Assembly (NCBI GenBank): GCA_959596495.1
Contig: CAUFXK010000046.1
Coordinates: 1-15,589 of the forward strand
DNA from: an uncultured Collinsella sp.
GTDB taxonomy: Bacteria > Actinomycetota > Coriobacteriia > Coriobacteriales > Coriobacteriaceae
Reading direction: 5' to 3'
DNA length: 15,589 bases
Shown: one piece after another, positions 7,958-13,283 of the stretch
Layout: each line of letters opens with the position of its first letter
Numbering within the stretch: position 1 is the first letter of the stretch
The notes under the pieces: model-generated
The model's database searches: none
Told to the model about the DNA's origin: nothing
Seen by the model: the letters and a program-made list of their open reading frames with translations, nothing else
Position numbers and translations under genes: made by a program

Positions 7958-7972
7958 TGAAAAAACTTTTCA
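7958..7972. promoter_or_regulatory. ARG-box-like palindrome upstream of argG promoter
   Basis: TGAAAA-AAC-TTTTCA is a perfect six-base palindrome with a three-base spacer, ending 18 bases before the -35 of the argG promoter. Half-sites ATTCA (near 7945) and TGAAT (near 7980) flank it. It resembles the ArgR operator consensus (TGAAT, four W bases, ATTCA), though spacing and sequence are not exact. Confidence 0.25.
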
Positions 7973-7990
7973 GAAATTTGAATTTGTCGC

Positions 7991-8018
7991 TTGTACAGCA
8001 GGCACTTTAGCGTAATAT
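7991..8018 (+). promoter_or_regulatory. argG leader promoter
   Basis: TTGTAC (7991-7996) and TAATAT (8013-8018) form a good -35/-10 pair with a 16-base spacer. Transcription would start near 8025, giving an untranslated stretch of about 95 bases before the leader ORF and about 375 bases before argG. Confidence 0.65.
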
Positions 8019-8121
8019 AGCGACCATCGAAAACGGAGACGGCAAAAGCACCGCTTACCGAGGAAAAGGTACCGTTTGCGATATTAGAATTGCGCCCGGC
8101 GATAGGTGAAAGGAGAGGCAG

Positions 8122-8196
8122 ATGCAGTTCGTAAAGATCATCACTACTGCAGACAATGCCATCCGACGCCAGCGCGCAATTTCCCGACGACGATAA
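8122..8196 (+). CDS. Putative arginine leader peptide (24 aa)
   Basis: A short ORF, too small for routine gene finders. ATG at 8122 follows a strong ribosome binding site (AAAGGAG, six-base spacer). The peptide is MQFVKIITTADNAIRRQRAI followed by SRRR and a TAA stop. Six of 24 codons are Arg and all six fall in the last ten positions; the final three are CGA-CGA-CGA, a codon that looks rare in the neighbouring genes, which use mostly CGC and CGT. The ORF lies between a promoter and an intrinsic terminator ahead of argG. This is the layout of amino-acid leader peptides (trp, his, leu operons), where ribosome stalling at codons of the end product lets polymerase pass the terminator. The function is inferred from layout and codon content; no known family was recognised. 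Confidence 0.75.
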   Translation: MQFVKIITTADNAIRRQRAISRRR

Positions 8197-8268
8197 CAAT
8201 CGTCTCTGTCCGTATGGGGCGAATTGCCTCAACAGAGTCATTTTGAGGTCGTTGGGTTTTAGCACGAC
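8183..8268 (+). promoter_or_regulatory. Attenuator: alternative RNA helices ahead of argG
   Basis: Several mutually exclusive pairings are visible. The leader codons CCCGACGA (8183-8190) can pair with TCGTTGGG (8249-8256, one G-U). GACGAT (8189-8194) can pair with ATCGTC (8199-8204). CTCTGT (8204-8209) can pair with ACAGAG (8232-8237). CCTCAA (8227-8232) can pair with TTGAGG (8243-8248). GTCGT (8248-8252) can pair with ACGAC (8264-8268) inside the terminator's left arm. A ribosome stalled on the CGA codons would cover 8183-8193 and free 8248-8256 to disturb the terminator. The exact switching path is inference. Confidence 0.55.
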
Positions 8269-8306
8269 ATTGCTGCATGTTTCTAGGGCATGTTGTGCTG
8301 CTTTTT
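8261..8306 (+). terminator. Intrinsic terminator between leader ORF and argG
   Basis: AGCACGACAT (8261-8270) pairs along its full length with ATGTTGTGCT (8290-8299), one pair being G-U, and is followed by GCTTTTTGC (five Ts at 8302-8306). It lies 65 bases after the leader stop codon and 95 bases before the argG start, so it should stop argG transcription unless it is overridden. Confidence 0.75.
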
Positions 8307-8400
8307 GCTATTTAACCTGATATTGCACGGTTTTTGACCTCGAAATGACTTGCAACTGACCGATGTTCTAACTGGCTACCAAGGGCGAAAGGAAACAGCC

Positions 8401-9627
8401 ATGAGCAAGGAAAAAGTCGTTCTCGCATATTCCGGTGGTCTTGATACATCCGTATGTGTCAAGTGGCTCCAGGATGAGAAGAATCTCGATGTTGTTTGTG
8501 TCTGCGGCAACGTGGGCCAGGAGGAGACCGGTCTGGACGCCAAGAAGCAGAAGGCCCTCGACCTGGGCGTTCTGGATTGCCAGGTGCTCGATCTGCGCGA
8601 CGAGTTCTCCGATGAGTTCCTGACTAAGGCTATCGCCGCAAACTCTATGTACGAGAACAAGTATCCGCTGCTCTCCGCCCTGTCCCGCCCGTTGCTCGCC
8701 AAGAAGCTTGTCGAGGTCGCTCACGAGTTTGGCGCGACCTACGTCGCTCACGGCTGCACCGGCAAGGGTAACGACCAGGTTCGTTTTGAGGCTGCCGTCA
8801 AGGCCCTCGACCCCGAGCTTAAGGTTATCGCCCCGGTTCGCGAGTGGGATCTTAAGTGCCGTCCCGACGAGGTCGCCTATGCTCACGCCCACAACGTGCC
8901 GGTTCCCGAGGGTGCCAACGACAACCCCTATTCCATCGACGACAACCTGTGGGGTCGTGCCATTGAGTGCGGCCACCTGGAGGATCCCTGGAACGAGCCG
9001 CTCGACGACGCCTGGGTTATGACCAAGAATCCCGAGGACACGCCCGACACCCCGACGTATACCGAGATTGAGTTTGAGGCCGGCAAGCCCGTCGCCGTCG
9101 ACGGCAAGAAGATGAAGCTCTCCGAGATCATCATCGCACTCAACAAGATCTCGGGCGACAACGGCTTTGGCCGTCTCGACCTGGTCGAAGACCGTCTGGT
9201 GGGCCTTAAGAGCCGCGAGTGCTATGAGGTTCCCGGCGCCCTGACGCTCATCACCGCCCACAAGGCACTCGAGGATATCTGCGTCGAGGGCGACCTGCTC
9301 AAGACCAAGATTAAGCTCGAGCAAGATTGGGCCACTGCCGTGTACAACGGCCAGTGGTACAGCCCGCTCAAAAACGCGCTCGACGCCTTTATGGCCGACA
9401 CCCAGAAGTTCGTGACCGGCACCGTCCGTCTGAAGTTCTTTAAGGGCAACTGTCATGTCGTCGGCCGCAAGAGCCCCTTCAGCCTCTACGACTACGGTCT
9501 GGCTACCTACGACCGCGACACCACGTTTGACGAGAAGGCCAGCGCCGGCTTTATCGAGATCGATACGCTGTCGCTCAAGACGTGGGCAAAGGTCCAGGGT
9601 CCCAGCTCCGCTGCCGCCCAGGCCTAG
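8401..9627 (+). CDS. argG: Argininosuccinate synthase
   Basis: A 408-residue cytosolic enzyme that condenses citrulline and aspartate with ATP to argininosuccinate, the penultimate step of arginine synthesis. The N-terminal ATP pyrophosphatase loop AYSGGLDTS (residues 9-17) is intact, followed by the conserved segments YVAHGCTGKGNDQVRFE and NDNPYSIDDNLWGRAIECG (citrulline/aspartate binding region) and the C-terminal KSPFSLYDYGLATY. Length matches the family (about 400). The ATG at 8401 has AAAGGA about ten bases upstream and starts exactly at the family N-terminus; an extension to 8350 is unsupported. Expression is probably governed by the arginine leader, attenuator and promoter upstream. 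argH follows about 520 bases downstream with its own spacer signals, so the two may be separate transcripts. Confidence 0.98.
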   Translation: MSKEKVVLAYSGGLDTSVCVKWLQDEKNLDVVCVCGNVGQEETGLDAKKQKALDLGVLDCQVLDLRDEFSDEFLTKAIAANSMYENKYPLLSALSRPLLAKKLVEVAHEFGATYVAHGCTGKGNDQVRFEAAVKALDPELKVIAPVREWDLKCRPDEVAYAHAHNVPVPEGANDNPYSIDDNLWGRAIECGHLEDPWNEPLDDAWVMTKNPEDTPDTPTYTEIEFEAGKPVAVDGKKMKLSEIIIALNKISGDNGFGRLDLVEDRLVGLKSRECYEVPGALTLITAHKALEDICVEGDLLKTKIKLEQDWATAVYNGQWYSPLKNALDAFMADTQKFVTGTVRLKFFKGNCHVVGRKSPFSLYDYGLATYDRDTTFDEKASAGFIEIDTLSLKTWAKVQGPSSAAAQA

Positions 9628-9642
9628 CGCCTCCTTTCCTTG

Positions 9643-9670
9643 GTATCCGCGCGGCCCATCCGCGTGATAC
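9643..9670 (+). other. Small hairpin after argG
   Basis: GTATCCGCG (9643-9651) pairs with CGCGTGATAC (9661-9670) with one bulged base, starting 16 bases after the argG stop. It is followed by AAAACGGG rather than a T run, so it is a poor intrinsic terminator; it might protect the mRNA end or be part of a later structure. Confidence 0.3.
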
Positions 9671-9729
9671 AAAACGGGCGCACGGGGTCCCTACCTTTCG
9701 TTATGCTTGCTGACACTTCTTAACATCGG

Positions 9730-9757
9730 TTGCCCCTACGTTCCGCCCGCATATATG
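9730..9757 (+). promoter_or_regulatory. Candidate promoter between argG and argH
   Basis: TTGCCC (9730-9735) and TATATG (9752-9757) are separated by 16 bases. If real it would start a transcript just before the GC hairpin at 9781-9810, placing that hairpin in the 5' leader of the 56-codon ORF and argH. Confidence 0.3.
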
Positions 9758-9780
9758 ACGCCGCGCCTGCGGCTGAGTCC

Positions 9781-9815
9781 GAGCCCCGCCGGGGTTGTCC
9801 GGCGGGGCTCCTTCT
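9781..9815 (+). terminator. Strong GC hairpin with weak T tract
   Basis: GAGCCCCGCCGG (9781-9792) pairs perfectly with CCGGCGGGGCTC (9799-9810) around a six-base loop, then CTTCT. The stem is very stable but the U tract is short. It may end argG transcripts or attenuate transcription into the small ORF and argH. Confidence 0.55.
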
Positions 9816-9860
9816 ATCAATTTGGCGGCTCTGTGCCTATATATATGAGGAGTATCCATT

Positions 9861-10031
9861 ATGTTCAACGCTATCGCGCATGCCTTACTTGCCCTCGCGC
9901 CCGAGTTCGATGCTGCAAAGGTCGAGGACGTTCCTGTGAGCCTGAAGGCCTGGATCGATGGTTCGCAGGGCAACATCCGGAGGGAGACGTTGGGCGCCAA
10001 GTGCCTGGTGCGTCACTTCTTTGCAAATTAG
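9861..10031 (+). CDS. Small hypothetical protein (56 aa) between argG and argH
   Basis: A 56-codon ORF with a good ribosome binding site (GAGGAG, eight-base spacer) before the ATG at 9861 and a TAG stop at 10029-10031. The peptide starts MFNAIAHALLALAPEFDAAK, has a mildly hydrophobic N-terminal helix of about 13 residues, an acidic centre and a basic C-terminus (NIRRETLGAKCLVRHFFAN). Codon choice (GCC, CTG, GTC, GAG, AAG) agrees with the surrounding genes, which supports translation. I do not recognise it. It could be a small regulatory or assembly protein, the end of a decayed larger gene, or a leader-type ORF for argH. It is preceded by a strong hairpin and followed after 118 bases by argH. 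Confidence 0.6.
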   Translation: MFNAIAHALLALAPEFDAAKVEDVPVSLKAWIDGSQGNIRRETLGAKCLVRHFFAN

Positions 10032-10060
10032 CAACATGGTCCCGCGCACGGTGGGGATTG

Positions 10061-10071
10061 TGTAAAACTGG
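10061..10071 (+). promoter_or_regulatory. Candidate argH -10 region
   Basis: TGTAAAACTGG lies in a GTGGGG-rich context about 80 bases before argH and repeats, with one extra A, the string found upstream of polA (3942-3951). TAAAAC or AAAACT could serve as a -10; no good -35 is seen. Confidence 0.25.
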
Positions 10072-10149
10072 CGGTTGAAAAATCGCTTTAGCGACATGGC
10101 GCATTGCTTTGGGCGCTTGTTTTGGTATTTGGAGAAAGGGGACAGTTCC

Positions 10150-11580
10150 ATGGCTCTTTGGGGCGGTCGTTTTGAGGCGGGAGTGGCCGAGGTCACGCAG
10201 GAGTTTGGCGCGTCGCTGCCGGTCGACAAACATCTCTATAAGCAGGATATCGCCGGTTCTAAGGCGCATGCCAAGATGCTGGCGGCCCAGGGCATCATCA
10301 GTGCCGAGGATGAGCAGGCGATTGCCGAGGGCCTGACCGGAATCGAACAGGACATCGATGCCGGCAACTTCACCTTCGATATCAACGATGAGGACATCCA
10401 TATGTCCATCGAGAGCGAGCTGACGCGTCGCATCGGCGAGGCCGGTAAGCGCTTGCATACCGGGCGTTCGCGCAACGACCAGGTGGCGACCGATACGCGC
10501 CTGGGCGTCAAGGCTCTTGCCAAGGAGCTCATGGAGGCCAACCTGCAGTTGCGCCACGTGCTGATGGATGCCGCCAAGAAGTATGACAGGGTTATCCTGC
10601 CGGGTTATACGCACATGCAGCATGCTCAGCCCGTGCTGCTCTCGCACCACCTGCTGGCCTATTCCTGGATGTTCGCACGCGACTTTACGCGTCTAAAGGC
10701 CGCCTTCGATGCCGCTGATAATTGCCCGTTGGGAGCCGCCGCACTTGCCGGTACGAGCTATCCGCTCGATCGCCAGATGACGGCTGCCGAACTTGGCTTT
10801 GCGGGTGTGATTCCCAACTCGCTCGATGCGGTTTCCGATCGCGATTTTCTGCTCGATCTGCATTACGCCGGCTCCGTCATGGCCATGCACCTGTCGCGTC
10901 TTTCCGAGGAGATCGTGCTGTGGTCGAGCTCCGAATTTGGCTTTATCACGCTTTCCGACTCGTACTCCACCGGCTCGTCCATCATGCCGCAGAAGAAGAA
11001 TCCTGACTTTGCTGAGCTTATCCGCGGCAAGAGCGGCCGTGTGTATGGCAACCTGGTGCAGCTGCTCGTGACCATGAAGGGCCTGCCGCTCGCATATAAC
11101 AAGGACTTACAGGAGGACAAGGAGGGCGCGCTCGATACCGCCCACACGCTCATGCAGTGCCTGTCGGTTATGGCCGGCATGATTTCGACTTGGACCGTCA
11201 ACGAGGGTGCCATGGCGCGCGAGTGCGGCGTGGGGCACCTTGCCGCTACCGATGTTGCCGATTACCTGGCCAAGCGTGGCCTGCCGTTCCGCGAGGCACA
11301 CGCCGTGGTGGGCCATCTGGTCCTGATGTGTGAGAAGCGCGGTTGCAATCTTGAGAATCTGCCGTTTGAGGTGTTCCAGGAGGCAAGCCCGCTCTTTGAG
11401 CGCGATATTACCGAGGCACTCGACATCCCGTCGATCGTTGCCGCGCGCACGACCGAGGGCGGCACCGCCCCTGCCGCCGTTGCCGTGCAGTTGGGGCGCG
11501 CCGAAGCGCAGCTTACGGCCGATGAGGGTGTGTTTGGCTCGTTGACTAAGGTCGTCGAGATGGGCCACGGAGCACAGTGA
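10150..11580 (+). CDS. argH: Argininosuccinate lyase
   Basis: A 476-residue member of the fumarase/aspartase superfamily, active as a homotetramer in the cytosol, cleaving argininosuccinate to arginine and fumarate. It begins MALWGGRFEAGV, the usual ArgH N-terminus, then shows TGRSRNDQVATDTRL, the conserved GYTHMQHAQP (His near 158), and the superfamily signature GSSIMPQKKNPD (residues 275-286), whose flexible-loop Ser 277 is the likely catalytic residue. Length fits the family. The ATG at 10150 is preceded by AAAGGGGA; an in-frame TTG at 10075 would add 25 residues that do not belong to the family. The gene works directly after argG in the pathway and lies on the same strand, but the 520-base gap with hairpins and a small ORF suggests separate or modulated transcription. 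Confidence 0.98.
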   Translation: MALWGGRFEAGVAEVTQEFGASLPVDKHLYKQDIAGSKAHAKMLAAQGIISAEDEQAIAEGLTGIEQDIDAGNFTFDINDEDIHMSIESELTRRIGEAGKRLHTGRSRNDQVATDTRLGVKALAKELMEANLQLRHVLMDAAKKYDRVILPGYTHMQHAQPVLLSHHLLAYSWMFARDFTRLKAAFDAADNCPLGAAALAGTSYPLDRQMTAAELGFAGVIPNSLDAVSDRDFLLDLHYAGSVMAMHLSRLSEEIVLWSSSEFGFITLSDSYSTGSSIMPQKKNPDFAELIRGKSGRVYGNLVQLLVTMKGLPLAYNKDLQEDKEGALDTAHTLMQCLSVMAGMISTWTVNEGAMARECGVGHLAATDVADYLAKRGLPFREAHAVVGHLVLMCEKRGCNLENLPFEVFQEASPLFERDITEALDIPSIVAARTTEGGTAPAAVAVQLGRAEAQLTADEGVFGSLTKVVEMGHGAQ

Positions 11581-11631
11581 GGGTTTGCCTGAAGCTGTTT
11601 GGCCAATAATTGATAAATCGTTTTTGCTTTT

Positions 11632-11665
11632 ACGGACGTCTGCTGATGCGGACGCCCGTATTTTG
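11632..11665 (+). terminator. argH terminator
   Basis: ACGGACGTC (11632-11640) pairs with GACGCCCGT (11651-11659) with one mismatch, followed by ATTTTGTT. It lies 51 bases after the argH stop. Confidence 0.7.
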
Positions 11666-11692
11666 TTGCCATGGGGGAGGGGGTTGTCGAGA

Positions 11693-11819
11693 ACTTCTGT
11701 AGGACCTTTGGGCAGGTTGTGAAGGGTCTACGCTCACGGGTAGCAACCGACCGTCCGCTCGATTGGATGCGGCTGATGAGTGGCCGGATGGTACTCTAGT
11801 CGGGCTTCGAAACAGAAGT
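11693..11819 (+). ncRNA. Candidate structured RNA in the argH-ndk spacer
   Basis: ACTTCTGT (11693-11700) and ACAGAAGT (11812-11819) form a perfect eight-base closing helix around about 110 bases that can fold into several helices: GACCTTT (11703-11709) with AAGGGTC (11722-11728, one G-U); CCGC (11755-11758) with GCGG (11769-11772); GAGTG (11778-11782) with TACTC (11792-11796); and CCGAC (11747-11751) with GTCGG (11799-11803) enclosing the last two. The first hairpin loop carries GGTTG (11715-11719), complementary to CAACC (11744-11748), a possible pseudoknot that competes with the CCGAC helix. The strings CTGATGAG (11773-11780) and CGAAAC (11808-11813) match the hammerhead core, but a proper stem I is not found. 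No known class was identified. Strand is assumed from the direction of the neighbours. Confidence 0.35.
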
Positions 11820-11832
11820 GACACATATGGAA

Positions 11833-11862
11833 CGCTTCAATAAATTGCAGCGCTTCAATAAA
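11833..11862 (+). repeat. Tandem direct repeat upstream of the ndk promoter
   Basis: CGCTTCAATAAA occurs at 11833-11844 and again at 11851-11862, an 18-base period, ending ten bases before the candidate -35. It could be a two-site operator. The repeats also fall in a 16-codon ATG frame (11827-11877, MERFNKLQRFNKQLFV) without a ribosome binding site. Confidence 0.6.
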
Positions 11863-11872
11863 CAGCTTTTTG

Positions 11873-11901
11873 TTTAACTGCAGCTAAAACTCTGTTACGA
11901 T
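11873..11901 (+). promoter_or_regulatory. Probable ndk promoter
   Basis: TTTAAC (11873-11878) and TACGAT (11896-11901) are 17 bases apart, ending 63 bases before the ndk start codon. The stretch is AT-rich against a GC-rich background. The -35 is a weak match. Confidence 0.45.
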
Positions 11902-11964
11902 GCAGTCCAGGCGGGTGCCGGAATGGGACTTGGGCACGCGCGAACCTACTTGAAAGGCTACCTT

Positions 11965-12369
11965 ATGGCTATCGAGAAGACCTTCATCATGATTAAGCCC
12001 GACGCCGTGCGCGATCGCAAGATCGGCGAGATCGTTGCTCGCATTGAGCGCAGCGGCCTTGTTATCGAGCGTATGGAGATGACCACGCTCGAGCGCGCTA
12101 CCGTCGAGGAGCACTACGCCCATCTGGCCGACAAGCCTTTCTTTGGTGGCCTTTGCGACTTTATGACGAGCGGTCCGGTCGTCAAGATGGTCGTTTCCGG
12201 TCTCTCCGCTGTCTCCAAGATGCGCACCCTCATGGGCGCTACCAACCCGCTTGATGCTGCTCCCGGCACCATTCGCGGCGACTTTGCTGTCGATGTCAAC
12301 GCCAACGTGATTCACGGCTCCGACTGCCTGGAGAACGCTGAGATCGAGATCAAGCGCTTCTTTGGCTAA
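11965..12369 (+). CDS. ndk: Nucleoside diphosphate kinase
   Basis: A 134-residue cytosolic enzyme that transfers the gamma-phosphate of NTPs to NDPs through a phosphohistidine intermediate, balancing nucleotide pools. It starts MAIEKTFIMIKPDAV, the standard family opening, includes GPVVKMVVSG and the nucleotide-binding stretch MGATNPLDAAPGTIRGDFA, and has the active-site signature NVIHGSD. Length is slightly below the E. coli enzyme (143) and normal for the family. The ATG at 11965 is chosen over the upstream in-frame GTG at 11923 because the family starts here and GAAAGG lies upstream. It appears monocistronic: its own promoter region lies upstream and a strong terminator lies 38 bases after the stop. 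Confidence 0.98.
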   Translation: MAIEKTFIMIKPDAVRDRKIGEIVARIERSGLVIERMEMTTLERATVEEHYAHLADKPFFGGLCDFMTSGPVVKMVVSGLSAVSKMRTLMGATNPLDAAPGTIRGDFAVDVNANVIHGSDCLENAEIEIKRFFG

Positions 12370-12407
12370 ACCAGCTTTGACTCCTTAAAGCTGTTAGCGT
12401 GTGGCTT

Positions 12408-12444
12408 GGGCGCCGCGGAACTCCATCCGCGGCGCCCTTTTTAT
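12408..12444 (+). terminator. ndk terminator
   Basis: GGGCGCCGCGGA (12408-12419) pairs perfectly with TCCGCGGCGCCC (12426-12437) around a six-base loop and is followed by TTTTTATT. A textbook intrinsic terminator. Confidence 0.95.
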
Positions 12445-12477
12445 TCAGTAGAGTTTTGGGACATGCCTAGAAATCCT

Positions 12478-12518
12478 ACTAAAGAGCCCCCGCTCGGATG
12501 TGAGTTCCGGGTGGGGGC
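12478..12518 (-). terminator. rpiB terminator
   Basis: GCCCCC (12486-12491) pairs with GGGGGC (12513-12518), with inner pairing of CGGA and TCCG. On the minus strand the stem is followed by TCTTTAGT. It lies 28 bases past the rpiB stop. Confidence 0.6.
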
Positions 12519-12546
12519 ATTCGTTAGCGTATGGCGTTGTGAGCCT

Positions 12547-13014
12547 TTAGGCCTCGTCGACGATCTTGAGGCCGCGGGTCTGGTCGATCTCGTTGAGGAG
12601 ATTGACGCGGCGCTCGTGGCGGCCGCCCTCAAACTCGGCGTCGAGCCACTCGTCGACGATCATCTTGGCGAGCTCGGAGCCCACGACGCGGGCGCCAAAG
12701 GCGAGCACGTTGGTGTTGTTGTGCATGCGCGAGAGCTTGGCGCTGAAGGGCTCGGAGCACACGACGGCACGAACGCCCTCGACCTTGTTGGCGGCCAGGC
12801 TGATACCGACGCCAGTGCCGCAGATCAGGATGCCCAGGTCGACGTCGCCGTTGGCTACGGCTTTGCCCACCTTGTAGCCGGCGATGGGGTAATCAAAGCT
12901 CTCGGAGGTGTCGGTGCCAAAGTTCACGACCTCGTAGCCGCGCTCCTTCAGGTGCTCGGCGATGATATTCTTGAGCTCGACGGCAGCGTGGTCGTTACCG
13001 ATACCGATCTTCAT
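12547..13014 (-). CDS. rpiB: Ribose-5-phosphate isomerase B
   Basis: A 155-residue RpiB/LacAB family isomerase interconverting ribose 5-phosphate and ribulose 5-phosphate in the pentose phosphate pathway. It opens MKIGIGNDHAAVELK (Asp 8, His 9 for phosphate/ring contacts), has the catalytic cysteine in ICGTGVGIS (Cys 65), the conserved SRMHNNTNVLAFGARV (His 98) and the phosphate-binding arginines near GRHERRVN (residues 131-138). The Cys at the active site favours ribose/allose-type isomerases; RpiB and allose-6-phosphate isomerase cannot be separated by eye. The ATG at 13014 has AGAGAGGA upstream and matches the family N-terminus. A possible upstream helix, CGCGTT (13062-13067) with AACGCG (13080-13085), would lie in its leader. 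It is convergent with ndk and divergent from the desulfidase gene. Confidence 0.95.
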   Translation of the reverse strand: MKIGIGNDHAAVELKNIIAEHLKERGYEVVNFGTDTSESFDYPIAGYKVGKAVANGDVDLGILICGTGVGISLAANKVEGVRAVVCSEPFSAKLSRMHNNTNVLAFGARVVGSELAKMIVDEWLDAEFEGGRHERRVNLLNEIDQTRGLKIVDEA

Positions 13015-13283
13015 GAGTGGTTCCTCTCTGGTCCGTGCGGCGGAATTGCTAAAGGTTTTACCGCGTTCGACTGCATGATAACGCGTCTTTTGCCTAAACA
13101 CTCGGGCGTTTTTTGGTCAAACGCTTTAGCGGCGGCGAACATCAGCTCATCACGAGAAATGCCGCCAATTTGTGCTTGAGCGCCGTCCGCCGGAACCGTG
13201 GTTGCGGTTTTTGATGCATTGTTATCAAATAAAGGAGCCAACTTTTTTGAGAGTCCAGCCCGTTATGCAAGCAGGAGATACCT

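Noticed and set aside
7954..8265. A 103-codon minus-strand frame (starting GTG) across the argG leader.
   Set aside because: It has no ribosome binding site, runs antisense through the promoter, leader ORF and attenuator, and resembles no protein I know.
8368..9672. A 434-codon minus-strand frame opposite argG.
   Set aside because: Antisense shadow; argG is certain from its PP-loop and conserved blocks.
11827..11877. A 16-codon ORF with an internal RFNK repeat before ndk.
   Set aside because: No ribosome binding site; the repeat is better explained as a DNA-level direct repeat near the promoter.
13011..13241. A 76-codon minus-strand frame whose TGA overlaps the rpiB ATG (ATGA), suggesting translational coupling.
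   Set aside because: The start is TTG with no ribosome binding site, and its codons (TTA, AGA, AGG, CAA) differ from the neighbouring genes. Kept as a remote possibility only.
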